This document shows positions 34,129 to 43,988 of a stretch of DNA of 64,000 nucleotides, one piece after another. Source of the stretch: Desulfopila sp. IMCC35008 (GTDB taxonomy: Bacteria; Desulfobacterota; Desulfobulbia; Desulfobulbales; Desulfocapsaceae). The stretch spans positions 6,082,001 to 6,146,000 of the forward strand of contig NZ_CP050700.1 in NCBI RefSeq assembly GCF_010646885.2, read 5' to 3'. The position numbers and the translations under genes are program-made. The notes under the pieces were generated by a model. The model was not told where the DNA came from and made no database searches. It saw only the letters and a program-made list of their open reading frames with translations. The stretch's first letter is position 1. Each line of letters begins with the position of its first letter.

Positions 34129-35073
34129 ATGACGAGTATTTCCGGTAAAGAATTCCTGACGACCCGAGAAGTCGCCGATCTACTGAAGGTTAACGAGAAG
34201 ATGGTTTATGGCCTTGTTAATGAAAAGGGCTTACCAGCTACCAAGATAACCGGAAAGTGGCTCTTCCCCCGTCGACTGGTGGAAGAGTGGCTGGACGCGC
34301 ATATACTTAATTATAAGAAGGACAGCGCCGGTTTTTCATCCGACAGCGGTCTGTTACTGCTGGCCGGAAGTGACGACCCGCTCTTTCACAAGACACTTGC
34401 ACTGTTCCATACCATGAGGAAGGGCACGGTGGCCTTCTTTTCCAATCAGGGATCCATCGGGGGGCTGACAAGCCTGCGACGCGGGTTATGCCATATCGGG
34501 GTCTGTCACCTGCTACAGGACGACAGTGCCGGGTACAATTTTGAGTTTGCCGAGCAGGAGTTGGACAGGGTGCCGGTATTCATAAATTTCAGCCAGAGAG
34601 AGCAGGGCATTCTGCTGGCACCGGGCAACCCGAAAAACATTCAGTCTATAGAGGATCTGGGGCGAGACGATATTACCATCGTAAACCGTGGTCTCACCAC
34701 AGGAACCCGGTTGCTATTTGATTATGAAATTGCCAGGTCACCAATTTCATCGAAAGAGATCAACGGCTATCAAAATGAGGTGGCCCGGCATCTGGACGCC
34801 GGTATGGAAGTGCTATCCGGCAGGGTTGATGCGGCTCCGGGAATACGATCCGTGGCAGGAATGCTTGATCTCGATTTTTTACCGCTGAGGTGGGAGAGAT
34901 TCGATCTGTTAATAAATCGCGAAAGATTTTTTGAGAAAGGCATACAGGCTTTTCTCAGTTTGCTGCATGAAAAAGAGTTTCGTCTGTTGGCGGATTCAAT
35001 GGATGGATATGATATATCCCTGTGCGGGAAGATGTTGTATCCAGATAATTTTACTTTGGAGGAAAATCTGTAA
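34129..35073 (+). CDS. HTH (excisionase-type) plus PBP-like domain regulator of tungstate uptake
   Basis: I use ATG 34129 (MTSISGKEFLTTREVADLL); a TTG at 34084 would extend it by 15 residues. The 314-residue product begins with an excisionase/MerR-like helix-turn-helix (residues about 8-60: LTTREVADLLKVNEKMVYGLVNE). Residues about 75-305 form a periplasmic-binding-protein-like domain (VNRGLTTGTRLLFDYEI) of the type linked to molybdate/tungstate. The stop overlaps the tupA start by one base. It very likely senses oxyanion and controls this operon, inferred from the fusion and position. Confidence 0.85.
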   Translation: MTSISGKEFLTTREVADLLKVNEKMVYGLVNEKGLPATKITGKWLFPRRLVEEWLDAHILNYKKDSAGFSSDSGLLLLAGSDDPLFHKTLALFHTMRKGTVAFFSNQGSIGGLTSLRRGLCHIGVCHLLQDDSAGYNFEFAEQELDRVPVFINFSQREQGILLAPGNPKNIQSIEDLGRDDITIVNRGLTTGTRLLFDYEIARSPISSKEINGYQNEVARHLDAGMEVLSGRVDAAPGIRSVAGMLDLDFLPLRWERFDLLINRERFFEKGIQAFLSLLHEKEFRLLADSMDGYDISLCGKMLYPDNFTLEENL

Positions 35074-35966
35074 TGAAGAAATTGTTGACGGGTGTTGCTG
35101 CTGTTGCTTTGACGTTTGCTGTTGGTACCAGTGGCTGGTGCGCAGAAAAGGTATTAAAGATGTCCACCACTACCAGCACCCAGTCCTCTGGACTTCTTGA
35201 CATTCTGTTGCCGGAATTCGAAAAAGCGACCGGTATCAAGATCAAGGTGATTGCAAAAGGAACAGGGGCCGCAATACGTGATGGGCAAGACGGCAATGTG
35301 GATGTTATTTTCGTTCACGCCAAGGGGCGTGAGATGAAATTCGTCGAGGATGGTTTTGGCACCAAACGGTATCCGGTCATGCATAACGACTTTGTCGTGG
35401 TTGGCGGCCCGAATGATCCGGCCGGTATTAAAGGCATGAAAGACGCAGCAGGTGCCTTAAATAAGATTGCTTCGGCCAAGGCTGTATTTATATCCCGCGG
35501 AGACGACAGCGGAACCCATACCAAGGAGCAGTCTCTTTGGGCGGCTACCGGCTTGAATATGGTTGACCAGAAATTGACCATCACCAAAAAAGGCAAGAAA
35601 ACGGACATTACCATCAAGCGCCCGGAAAATTCAGAAGACTGGTATTTTTCCATTGGCCAGGGAATGGGCAAGGCCATGACCTTTGCTGATGAAAAGCAGG
35701 CGTACACCATGTCTGACCGTGGAACCTACATCAAGTACAAATATGGTAAAACCCCTGCTGTTGAGCTTGAGGTTTTCTGTGAGGGAGACGAGCTTCTTGC
35801 CAATCCGTACGGAATAATTCCGGTTGATCCGAAGAAACATGCTCATGTCCAGTATGATATGGCCATGGAGTTTGTCAACTGGCTCACCGGTGAGGCTGGC
35901 CAGAAGCTGATCGGAGATTACCGTTTGGTTGGGAAGCAGCTGTTTTATCCAGATGTTATCAAATAA
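35073..35966 (+). CDS. tupA: Tungstate-binding protein TupA
   Basis: A 297-residue exported binding protein with a signal peptide cleaved after WCA (about residue 24). The TTTSTQSSGLLDILLP motif at the mature N-terminus is the TupA hallmark, distinguishing it from ModA and WtpA. FISRGDDSGTHTKEQ also fits the family. It binds tungstate with very high affinity and hands it to TupB. It is translationally coupled to the upstream regulator. Confidence 0.95.
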   Translation: MKKLLTGVAAVALTFAVGTSGWCAEKVLKMSTTTSTQSSGLLDILLPEFEKATGIKIKVIAKGTGAAIRDGQDGNVDVIFVHAKGREMKFVEDGFGTKRYPVMHNDFVVVGGPNDPAGIKGMKDAAGALNKIASAKAVFISRGDDSGTHTKEQSLWAATGLNMVDQKLTITKKGKKTDITIKRPENSEDWYFSIGQGMGKAMTFADEKQAYTMSDRGTYIKYKYGKTPAVELEVFCEGDELLANPYGIIPVDPKKHAHVQYDMAMEFVNWLTGEAGQKLIGDYRLVGKQLFYPDVIK

Positions 35967-35991
35967 GGATATCTTTCGATTTTTTTGATGG

Positions 35992-36023
35992 AGAGGGGGC
36001 TGGCGAACATGTCCCTCTTTATT
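35992..36023 (+). terminator. Partial terminator between tupA and tupB
   Basis: AGAGGG at 35992-35997 pairs with CCCTCT at 36013-36018 and is followed by TTATTTATTT. It lies in the 162-base tupA-tupB gap and would let some polymerases through, giving excess binding protein over permease. Confidence 0.5.
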
Positions 36024-36128
36024 TATTTGGTGAGGAGAGGTAAGGGGAGTACTATAGCAACCGGTAATTTGCTGGGGTTGGATGGTCTCCACCCTGTAGA
36101 TGATATCAAAGAGAGGTGAGAGAATTAG

Positions 36129-36833
36129 ATGGGACTATTATGGGACAGTGTGCAGTCCGCAATCCTTTTGTTGATTTCCTGGGATCCCGAGCTTTGGGAG
36201 ATCGTCTGGGTGTCTCTGAGGGTAAGTGGTTTTTCTACCTTGTTTGCGGCTGCAATTGGAGTCCCGGCAGGTTTTGCCATTGCTTATTCCACCTTTCGAG
36301 GCAAGAGGTTCATTATGACCTGCCTCAATACCTTGCTCGCCTTGCCGACTGTTGTGATTGGTCTGCTGGTTTACTCTTTTATTTCCCGGCGAGGTATTCT
36401 GGGGCCCCTTGAACTGCTCTATACTCAAAAGGCGATCATTATTGGCCAGGTTATCCTGGTCACGCCGCTGGTGACATCACTGATAATCGCGGCAATCAGC
36501 AGGATAGACGCCCGCTATCGGAAAGCCGCTCTCACGCTGGGTGCGACCAGTTTCCAGATGGCCTTGGTTATCATCAAAGAGGCTCGTTTTGGTATCTGTG
36601 CTGCACTTATTGCCGCCTTCGGCAGGGTGATTGCCGAGGTTGGGATCTCTATGATGCTGGGTGGTAATGCGAAGGGCTTTACCCGTACCATGACCACGGC
36701 CATGGCCCTTGAATACGATAAGGGCGAATTTGTACTGGCGGTGGCCCTGGGAATGACGCTTATGGCTATCGCCTTCATAATTAACATACTGTTTCATTTC
36801 TTTCAGGGAAGGACACGCATCGATGCTGTATGA
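36129..36833 (+). CDS. tupB: Tungstate ABC transporter permease TupB
   Basis: A 234-residue inner-membrane permease with about five to six membrane segments. The ABC-contact EAA-like loop is in RKAALTLGATSFQMALVIIKEARFG. SMMLGGNAKGFTRTMTTAMALEYDKGEF is typical of TupB. The start ATG 36129 follows GAGAGGTGAGAG. It overlaps tupC by 11 bases, so stoichiometric coupling is likely. Confidence 0.93.
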   Translation: MGLLWDSVQSAILLLISWDPELWEIVWVSLRVSGFSTLFAAAIGVPAGFAIAYSTFRGKRFIMTCLNTLLALPTVVIGLLVYSFISRRGILGPLELLYTQKAIIIGQVILVTPLVTSLIIAAISRIDARYRKAALTLGATSFQMALVIIKEARFGICAALIAAFGRVIAEVGISMMLGGNAKGFTRTMTTAMALEYDKGEFVLAVALGMTLMAIAFIINILFHFFQGRTRIDAV

Positions 36834-37854
36834 ACTTGATGGTATCAGGCGGGTTTTTCAAGGTAAGACTGTTCTCGACCTTCCCAGACTGACTATTGAT
36901 AAGGGCAAGATCTATACCCTGATCGGACCTAACGGGGCAGGGAAAACCACCTTGCTGCACCTCCTGGCGTTTCTCGACAAACAGACAGAAGGTGTATTGC
37001 GGTTTTGTGGAGAGGAAGTGACATCCTCAGCAAAACAGTTGGTGAGCATGCGGCGGCGCGTATCCCTGCTGGATCAGTATCCCATCCTCTTTACCGGGCC
37101 GGTCTGGAAAAATGTGGAATACGGCCTGAGAATCCGCAAGGTGCCAAAAGATGAGCGTCGAAAAAGGGTGGAAGAGATGCTTGACCTGGTAGGGATGAGC
37201 TCTTTTTACAAGGCGGATGCGCATAAGCTTTCTGGTGGTGAAACCAAGCGAATAGCATTGGCCAGGGCCCTGGCGGTTCGACCCGAGGTGCTGCTCTGTG
37301 ATGAGCCGGGGGCAAATGTGGATAAAGAGAACCAGGAGATTATCCTTAATATCCTCGGTCATATCAAAAAGACAGAAAACACCTCTGTGATCTTTTCAAC
37401 TCACTATCTTTCCCAGGGACGCCGCCTGGCCGACCAGACACTGATGCTTGAGCACGGCCGGCTTTCAGATATCGTCAATGAAAACATTTTCCGCGCCCGG
37501 GTCACCAGGCGTGGCGCGGAGGGTATCACTTGTTTTATTCGTGACCGGGTGTCTCTGGTCTTGCCAGAAGATCTGCTCCCTGGCGAAACCGAAACCTTTC
37601 GACTGTACATCGATGCAGAAAGGGTGCAGCGAATTGAAAATGGTGACATGGCGGAGTCATCAAACAACCTGCTTTCCGGCCATGTTATCCAGGTGAACCA
37701 GGACCGGGGGCGTGTTCGTATCGGCATTGACCTGGAGATAAAACTGTTCTTTTTTGAGGAACTTTCCAGCTATCTGAAGAATCCACCCCATATCGGTCAG
37801 AAAATAACCGTATCCATTCCGGACAAGGCGTTTCGCCACAGCTCTTTGGGCTGA
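36823..37854 (+). CDS. tupC: Tungstate ABC transporter ATPase TupC with C-terminal Mop-like domain
   Basis: A 343-residue ATP-binding subunit. Walker A is GPNGAGKTT, the signature is LSGGETKR, Walker B is LLCDEPGA and the switch His is in FSTHYLS. Residues beyond about 230 form a TOBE/Mop-like region (SSNNLLSGHVIQVNQDRGRVRIGIDLE) that in related transporters binds oxyanion and shuts uptake off when the cell is replete. It is the last gene of the tup operon and convergent with the RND operon. Confidence 0.93.
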   Translation: MLYELDGIRRVFQGKTVLDLPRLTIDKGKIYTLIGPNGAGKTTLLHLLAFLDKQTEGVLRFCGEEVTSSAKQLVSMRRRVSLLDQYPILFTGPVWKNVEYGLRIRKVPKDERRKRVEEMLDLVGMSSFYKADAHKLSGGETKRIALARALAVRPEVLLCDEPGANVDKENQEIILNILGHIKKTENTSVIFSTHYLSQGRRLADQTLMLEHGRLSDIVNENIFRARVTRRGAEGITCFIRDRVSLVLPEDLLPGETETFRLYIDAERVQRIENGDMAESSNNLLSGHVIQVNQDRGRVRIGIDLEIKLFFFEELSSYLKNPPHIGQKITVSIPDKAFRHSSLG

Positions 37855-37867
37855 CTGGTGTCAGTGC

Positions 37868-37890
37868 AGGACAGACACGAGGTCTGTCCT
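37868..37890. terminator. Hairpin terminator between tupC and RND operon
   Basis: Perfect 9-bp stem AGGACAGAC / GTCTGTCCT around a 5-base loop, in the 49-base gap between convergent stops. Only a short T-rich tail follows, but the position supports a shared terminator. Confidence 0.65.
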
Positions 37891-37903
37891 TGTTATCCGT
37901 AAA

Positions 37904-40900
37904 TTAGTGCTGTTCCTGTATCTCTACCGGTAACGGTGCCTTGCCTGAAGCCTCCCGTAAAAAGACCCTGCTGTTTTCAACGACCAGATAAAGGCAGGGC
38001 ACGAGGATCAGGGTTATTACGGTCGCGAAGAGGATGCCGAAACCAAGCGATAATGCCATGGGAATCATAAATCGTGCCTGCCGTGAGGTTTCGAAAATCA
38101 TTGGTGCCAGACCAAAGAAGGTTGTGAGTGTTGTCAATATCACAGGTCTGAAACGTCGTATTGCGGCAGCCCGGACGGCAGGGAGGGGTTGAAAGCCTTC
38201 ACGTCGTCGCTTGTTCGCATAATCAACGAGTACCAGCGAGTCGTTTACGACGATACCGGACAGGGCGACAATGCCCATCATCGACATCAGGCTGAGGTTG
38301 TATCCCATGATGAGGTGTCCTAATACTGCTCCAACCATACCGAAAGGAATAGCCAGCATGACAATGATAGGCTGGCTGTAACTCTTGAAGGGTATTGCCA
38401 GGAGGAAATAGATGCAGCAAAGGGAGAAGAGAAAACCCTGCATCAGGCTGCCGACACTTTCCTTACGGTCCGCCTGGCGTCCCTGGTAACCGGCGCTGAG
38501 GCCGGGATATTTTTTGGTAAGATTTGGCAGGACTGTTGCGTCCAGAGCCGCGATGATCTTGCCAGATTCCCCGATTGGATCCACGTTGGCCTGAACCGTG
38601 ACGGTTCGCCGGCTATCCCGCCGGGTGATGGATGTGTAGGCGCGGCTTGCTTCTACTACGGCTACATCTTCCAGGGGGACAAAGGTACCGGCCGGGGTTG
38701 TGATCAACATGTTTTCCACATTGAAGAGGCTGATACGCTGTTCCTCGGGCAACCTTACCCGGATGGTGATCTCATTGGAATTACGTTGCTGACGCAAGGC
38801 AATAGCACCCTGGAAAGCGTCCCGCACCTGACGTCCTACCTCCGTTGCCGTCAGGCCAAGGCTATGACCTCGCTCATTGACGGTGAAGTTGAATTGCGAT
38901 TTACCGGGAGTGTATCCGTCATCGATATCCTTAACGCTAGGGAAATCAGCGAGTTTTTCTGCCAGCTCGGTACTGGCACGCTCGAGTATTTTGATATCTC
39001 GATGGCTGAGTTCCACCGAGAGACCGGCACCGGAGCCAGGACCGCCTCTGTCTGACTCAAAAAGTGAGGATTGGACGCCGATGATGGGGCCAACGGCTTT
39101 CCTCCAAATCTTTGTCACTTCCCTGGTGCTGAGTGGACGGATGTCTGGAGAAGTGAGGTAGGCGTAGACTTGTACCTCATTTTCGTCGATGAGTGACGAT
39201 ATGCCTTCTACCAGCTGTTCACCTCCATTCTCATCCCGGACCTTTTCCATCCCTGCAACGATCTGGTCCCGGGCTTTTTGGACGAGGCTGGATGGGCTGC
39301 CGTACGGTAGAGTAACAGTCACCACCGCGCGATCGGATTCCACCCGCGGCATGAGGATCATTGCGATCCGGCCGCTGAAAACGTAACCTGCTGTGGCCAG
39401 CAGCACAGCTGCCAGCAGGGCCACTGCAAGGTATTTTAGCCGCAGCACCCGATCCAGGAAACGGCCGTATACATTTTCCACAAACCATGAGAATTTTCTG
39501 GCAAAAGCCTGTTGGTAGACGCCAAGTCTACGCAGTATAGGGTTGGAACCGCTGGTGCTGTGGGCCAGGTGAGCGGGCAGGATAAGCAGGGATTCCAGCC
39601 AGGAAAGAAGAAAGACGGTGATAACGACGATGGGGATCACCTTCCATATCTTACCCATGACCCCAGGTACCATCATCATTGGCATGAAGGCCACGACGTT
39701 GGTGAGAATGGAGAAGGCGATGGGAGTGGCGACGTCCTTTGCTCCGGCGATGGCGGCGTCGGTGAAGCTGAGACCGCGCTGCCTGTATTCATAAATATTC
39801 TCACCAGCGATGATAGCGTCGTCTACCACGATACCGAGTGCGATGATAAAGGCGAACATCGAAATCATATTGATGGAGACATCGAAAAAAGGCAGGAAAA
39901 GCAAGCCTCCGAGAAAAGATATCGGGATGCCCATGGTTACCCAGAAGGCGAGTTTCATTTCGAGAAACAGGCCAAGAAGCAAGAGTACAAGGGCAAGGCC
40001 GATAAAAGCATTTTTCATCAACAATTCAAGTCGTTGCTTATAGATATCCGAACGATCACTGGTAATGGCCCAGTCAATGCCTGGGGGCAGATCAGTTTCA
40101 AGCTCAGCCATCATCTTCCTGGTGGCTTCGGAGACGGAGATCGGTGTCTGCTTGCCTACCCGGTAGACGTAAAGCGTCATGGATCGTTGCTTTTCATAGG
40201 TGGCCTCCCGGTTGGAGTCCTCAAAGCCTTCCCGAACCACGGCAAGGTCTTCGAGGTAGACAACGGTGCCTCCGCTGGTCGTTATGATGGGTATCCTGCT
40301 GAACTCCTTTGCCCAGTTGAGGCGGTTATTTACCCGTAAAAGGATCTCCCCTCCATCTGTCTCGATTTTGCCGCCGGGTACCTCGACGGTGGATTTCTTG
40401 ATAATGGAGGCGACCTGGGAAAGCGTCAGTCCGTACATACGCAGTTTTTCCATCGGGATTTCAACGGAGACTTCAAAATCCCTGCCTCCGGAGATGTCAA
40501 CCTGAGTGATACCGGAAGATTGGAGTAGTCTGTCCCGTAATTGCTCCACCACTTCACGCAGGGAGTTTTCAGAAACATCCCCGAAGATGTTGAGGCGGAG
40601 CACCTGGCGTTTGCGGCCGGCGATGGCCACTGTCGGATCCTCGGCATCATCCGGGAAGGTGTTGATACGGGTTACCTCCTGTTCAATATCCTGGTAGACG
40701 GCTTGGGAATCAGCATCTTCCCGTAACTCTGCCAGGACCCTGGCGCTGCCTTCCGAAGCGGTGGAGGAGATCTCCTTTATGCCTTCAATCCCTTCAATGG
40801 CGTCTTCTATGGCCAGGATTATTCCTTTTTCTATCTCCTCCGGGCTTGAGCCCGGATAGGAAACGGAAATGTTGATTCGGTCGAGTTCAAACTCCGGAAA

Positions 40901-41032
40901 TACCTCCTGCTTGATCTTGCTGGACATAAATACTCCGCCAACCAGGAAAAAGATCATGAGCAGGTTGGGCGTGACCCGGTTGTGGACCATCCAGGCAATG
41001 GGGCCGCGGACCTCTTTGTCTTTACTCTGCAT
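37904..41032 (-). CDS. RND efflux pump inner-membrane transporter
   Basis: A 1042-residue HAE-type RND pump subunit with the expected 12-helix, two-loop layout. The proton-relay aspartates are in GIVVDDAIIAGENIYEY, and the partner region is NDSLVLVDYANKRR. Proline- and glycine-rich porter segments such as VSYPGSSPEEIEKGI match the family. It exports toxic compounds or metabolites via the adaptor and outer-membrane channel encoded upstream. It overlaps the adaptor gene by 11 bases. Substrate unknown. Confidence 0.95.
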   Translation of the reverse strand: MQSKDKEVRGPIAWMVHNRVTPNLLMIFFLVGGVFMSSKIKQEVFPEFELDRINISVSYPGSSPEEIEKGIILAIEDAIEGIEGIKEISSTASEGSARVLAELREDADSQAVYQDIEQEVTRINTFPDDAEDPTVAIAGRKRQVLRLNIFGDVSENSLREVVEQLRDRLLQSSGITQVDISGGRDFEVSVEIPMEKLRMYGLTLSQVASIIKKSTVEVPGGKIETDGGEILLRVNNRLNWAKEFSRIPIITTSGGTVVYLEDLAVVREGFEDSNREATYEKQRSMTLYVYRVGKQTPISVSEATRKMMAELETDLPPGIDWAITSDRSDIYKQRLELLMKNAFIGLALVLLLLGLFLEMKLAFWVTMGIPISFLGGLLFLPFFDVSINMISMFAFIIALGIVVDDAIIAGENIYEYRQRGLSFTDAAIAGAKDVATPIAFSILTNVVAFMPMMMVPGVMGKIWKVIPIVVITVFLLSWLESLLILPAHLAHSTSGSNPILRRLGVYQQAFARKFSWFVENVYGRFLDRVLRLKYLAVALLAAVLLATAGYVFSGRIAMILMPRVESDRAVVTVTLPYGSPSSLVQKARDQIVAGMEKVRDENGGEQLVEGISSLIDENEVQVYAYLTSPDIRPLSTREVTKIWRKAVGPIIGVQSSLFESDRGGPGSGAGLSVELSHRDIKILERASTELAEKLADFPSVKDIDDGYTPGKSQFNFTVNERGHSLGLTATEVGRQVRDAFQGAIALRQQRNSNEITIRVRLPEEQRISLFNVENMLITTPAGTFVPLEDVAVVEASRAYTSITRRDSRRTVTVQANVDPIGESGKIIAALDATVLPNLTKKYPGLSAGYQGRQADRKESVGSLMQGFLFSLCCIYFLLAIPFKSYSQPIIVMLAIPFGMVGAVLGHLIMGYNLSLMSMMGIVALSGIVVNDSLVLVDYANKRRREGFQPLPAVRAAAIRRFRPVILTTLTTFFGLAPMIFETSRQARFMIPMALSLGFGILFATVITLILVPCLYLVVENSRVFLREASGKAPLPVEIQEQH

Positions 41033-42311
41033 TCTTTTGACCTCCGGTGCCCTTTGCCATACCTTTCATGCCTGGCGTTTTAGGAGTATCTCCTTCGAGA
41101 CGAAGCAGGATTCCCGGTACCGGGGAAGACATGGATGAGGTAATAATCTTCTCGCCATTGTTGATGGAATCGTCGAGGATCACATGGTCCTGAGCGCGAA
41201 ACAGGACTTTGACCGGTCGGACCTCAAGCCTGCCGTCCTCGTCCATCAGCCAGACAGTGTCGTTATCGTGAAGGTGGGCACGGTTAAGCTTGATACCTGA
41301 GTTTACAGGGATACCCTCGATCTCAGCTTTTACATACGAGCCGAGCAAAAGCCGTGGTTTGCCCTTGTTTTCCTCAGAGAGTGAAAGCGGGTCCTTTATC
41401 TCAACCAGCAGCCGGGCCATTCTTCCCTGGGTTTCGAGGGCGGCATCGAGGCGAATCACCTCGCCGGTACGGTAGGTATCATCGTTCTTTCCCGATTGAG
41501 GGTAGATGTGCACGATGGAACCCTGATCGTCTCTATTCTCAGGGATATGTACCCAGTCGAGCTGGCTTACCGGCAGGGTAAGTCGTAACCAGAAGGCATC
41601 GGTGCCTACCAGGGTTGCCAGGACTGTTGACTCAGTGACCCTGGCGCCGGTAACGACACCACGGTTGCTTACTACGCCGTTGAACGGGGCCTTGATCTCA
41701 GTCCGTTCCAGGTCGAGCCTGGCCCTGGCCAATTTCGATTCGGCGTATCTGCTGGCCGCCTGTAGTTTTTCCAGCTGCGGCTCCCTGAGGATCAGCGCTT
41801 TTTCCTCCTGGCTGACAGACTCGCCCATGAGGGTGAGCTCCCTCGAGGCTATTCGTTGATTACCCATCTCCAGGGCCAAATCACTTTTGGCCTGCAGCGC
41901 CTGGCTGGCAAGCTGTTCTGCTGCCAGCTCATAATCAGTACGGTCAATCCGGAGCATGGTCTCACCGGATCTGAAATGTCCACCAGGCAGGAATTCCGGG
42001 TTTGCCTCCAGGACCTCGCCGCTGACCCTAGGTTTGACTTCTACCTCTTGCGACGGAATGATTTCACCCATGGCGTTGATAAAGGTCTGTTGCGGGGCGG
42101 CTTGCACCGTCATGACTTCAACCAGCGTGGAACTGGGCGGGCGTTTTTTGGGCTTTGCTTCAGGTCCGGTTTGCAGCAGATACCAGGTAATGGCAATACC
42201 ACAGGCAAGGGCAGCGAGGGGTAGCAGGAAATTCATGAAGAAGCTGAGTACCCGGTTGGGTCTGTGCTGTACTTCACCTGGGACATTTGGGTTGGAATAT
42301 ATCGTGTTCAT
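41022..42311 (-). CDS. RND periplasmic adaptor (membrane fusion protein)
   Basis: A 429-residue HlyD/AcrA-family adaptor with one N-terminal membrane anchor (about residues 24-47, VLSFFMNFLLPLAALACGIA). Lipoyl halves flank a helical hairpin (ELAAEQLASQALQAKSDLA to ESKLARARLDLERTEIKAPF), and beta-barrel domains follow (GVVSNRGVVTGARVTESTVLATLV). It bridges the pump and the outer-membrane channel. The gene overlaps its neighbours by 4 and 11 bases, so it is an operon. Confidence 0.93.
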   Translation of the reverse strand: MNTIYSNPNVPGEVQHRPNRVLSFFMNFLLPLAALACGIAITWYLLQTGPEAKPKKRPPSSTLVEVMTVQAAPQQTFINAMGEIIPSQEVEVKPRVSGEVLEANPEFLPGGHFRSGETMLRIDRTDYELAAEQLASQALQAKSDLALEMGNQRIASRELTLMGESVSQEEKALILREPQLEKLQAASRYAESKLARARLDLERTEIKAPFNGVVSNRGVVTGARVTESTVLATLVGTDAFWLRLTLPVSQLDWVHIPENRDDQGSIVHIYPQSGKNDDTYRTGEVIRLDAALETQGRMARLLVEIKDPLSLSEENKGKPRLLLGSYVKAEIEGIPVNSGIKLNRAHLHDNDTVWLMDEDGRLEVRPVKVLFRAQDHVILDDSINNGEKIITSSMSSPVPGILLRLEGDTPKTPGMKGMAKGTGGQKNAE

Positions 42312-43711
42312 CTGGATAGGCTGGTCTGAGGTTGATCGGAGGAAAAAAGTACGGAACCGCCAAGGGCTCGATAGAGATCGATACGGTAGCCAATGCGGTC
42401 GCGCCTGGCAGAGAGCAGGTTTCGTTCAAGGCTCTGATAGGAAAGCAGGGCGGTGAGTACCCGCTGATAGTTCTCCAACCCCTGTTTGTAGCGGTCCCGA
42501 ACATTGGCCATGGTCTTTTCCGCCAATTGTAATTGGAGTTCGAGGCTGGTGATATATTTTTTCTGCTCAGCTTCCTGGATGAGCGCGTTCTCGACTTCAC
42601 CAATGGCTTCCACTATTGTTTGGCTGTAAATGTCGAGTTGTTCCCTGGCCGCGGCAGAGACTCGTTCTACTTCGGCTTCACGTTTTCCAGCGTCAAAGAG
42701 AGGTCCGACAAGGTTGGCGGCGAGGGAGGCGAGCCAATTGTCGAAAAGATCACCGGTTGACGAGCCAGAGGTCGTGAGATCCCCAGAAATGCTCAGTTTG
42801 GGGTATTTGTCAGCAATAGCGACAGCGACCTGCCTGTCTGCAGACAGGAGTGCCAGGTAACTGCTTCTGATATCCGGTCTGTTTTGCAATAGTGCTGATG
42901 GAATACCGGTCACGGGCAATTCTGGGAGTTCTATCAGTCGTGGTTTTTCCTGAAGTTCTAACATTCCGGGAGACGTGCCGGTAAGAATGGCCAGCTGGTT
43001 TTCAAGTACCCTTGAGGATGCGGTCTGTTGAGCCAGTTCGCCGTTCTTGGTTTCGGTGAGCTGTTGTTGCTGCAGGACATCTGCAATGCCTACCTGGCCC
43101 GCGGTAAACCGTAGCTGGATTAACTCCAGGCCAATTTCGTTGACATCCTGCTGTTTTTGAAGCAGTGCGAGTTGACTCTCTCCCGCCGCCAGCTGATACC
43201 AGGTGTTAGCGATCTGGGCAGCCACTGAAAGGGCGGCCGTCTGGAGATCTTCACTTTTGCCTTCGGCATCAAGCGTTGCGGCATCCTCTGAAGCCTGTAG
43301 TCTCCCCCAAAGGTCGATTTCGTAATCTGCAGCAAGGCCCAGGAGCAGGTTGCCGGTCGTTGCAGTCGAGCCGTTGTTTCGGGTCCAGCTTTCCCCTGCT
43401 TTCGCCTGTCCGGTCAGCGTCGTTATTCGGTCCGCACCGGCCTTGCGGGCTACAGCCCGGGCCTGGACCAGCCGTTCCCGTGCAGCTGACAAGCTGAAAT
43501 TGCCGATAAAAGCCTGCTCAATCAATCTGTGCAGTGTGGGATCATCCAACTCCTTCCACCACAGCTCTGATGTCTGTCGAACACCTTCGGTAGTGAATTG
43601 TGCCGGGAGAGGAACGGGGGAGCGGTCAATGGGGATGTTTGTTTTCATGGTACAGCCGCCAATGGCGAGTACCAGTGATATGAATAATATGGGATATGTT
43701 TTCAGGGCCAT
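42308..43711 (-). CDS. Outer-membrane efflux lipoprotein (TolC/NodT family)
   Basis: A 467-residue outer-membrane channel subunit. The N-terminus is a lipoprotein signal with the lipobox IGGC (Cys19). Two TolC-type repeats occupy about residues 60-270 and 280-455 (long helices with AARERLVQARAVARKAGADR; GLAADYEIDLWGRLQ; FSYxRAL-like end QSLERNLLSARRDRIGYRIDLYRALGG). It is the first gene of the pump operon. Its promoter lies in the repeat-rich divergent region 43712-43988. Confidence 0.94.
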   Translation of the reverse strand: MALKTYPILFISLVLAIGGCTMKTNIPIDRSPVPLPAQFTTEGVRQTSELWWKELDDPTLHRLIEQAFIGNFSLSAARERLVQARAVARKAGADRITTLTGQAKAGESWTRNNGSTATTGNLLLGLAADYEIDLWGRLQASEDAATLDAEGKSEDLQTAALSVAAQIANTWYQLAAGESQLALLQKQQDVNEIGLELIQLRFTAGQVGIADVLQQQQLTETKNGELAQQTASSRVLENQLAILTGTSPGMLELQEKPRLIELPELPVTGIPSALLQNRPDIRSSYLALLSADRQVAVAIADKYPKLSISGDLTTSGSSTGDLFDNWLASLAANLVGPLFDAGKREAEVERVSAAAREQLDIYSQTIVEAIGEVENALIQEAEQKKYITSLELQLQLAEKTMANVRDRYKQGLENYQRVLTALLSYQSLERNLLSARRDRIGYRIDLYRALGGSVLFSSDQPQTSLSR

Positions 43712-43765
43712 AATTCTGTGAGCTTTTGGTAGAAGATTTAACCACGTGAACCTTGTATAACCAAT

Positions 43766-43809
43766 GAATGTGCAGGTATTATGTCATGAATGTGAAAAGA
43801 ATGTGAAAA
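43766..43809. repeat. Phased GAATGTG direct repeats upstream of the pump operon
   Basis: GAATGTG occurs at 43766, 43788 and 43799, spaced exactly 22 and 11 bases. The last two are tandem copies of GAATGTGAAAA. Direct repeats in 11-bp phase are the pattern bound by OmpR/PhoB-type regulators. They lie 55-98 bases upstream of the outer-membrane channel start. Confidence 0.55.
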
Positions 43810-43843
43810 TGCGGGGTGAGGTTGATGTCCACCGACCTTGTTA

Positions 43844-43873
43844 CTCTCCTGACACCTGCAGGTGTCGTGAGAG
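43844..43873. promoter_or_regulatory. Perfect 16-bp palindrome, candidate operator
   Basis: GACACCTGCAGGTGTC at 43851-43866 is a perfect palindrome, flanked by matching CTCTC (43844-43848) and GAGAG (43869-43873) arms. It lies midway between the divergent pump operon and the TDT transporter, and may bind a dimeric repressor of either or both. Confidence 0.6.
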
Positions 43874-43988
43874 AAAAAGGTTCTTTTTTTAAGTAACAAG
43901 ATGAACAGTAGATTATTATTCTGATACACCTGGATGCAATGCAGGTTGTTTTTTTTTGCTCCTTTTACCTGGAACAGGATGTGCCAAA

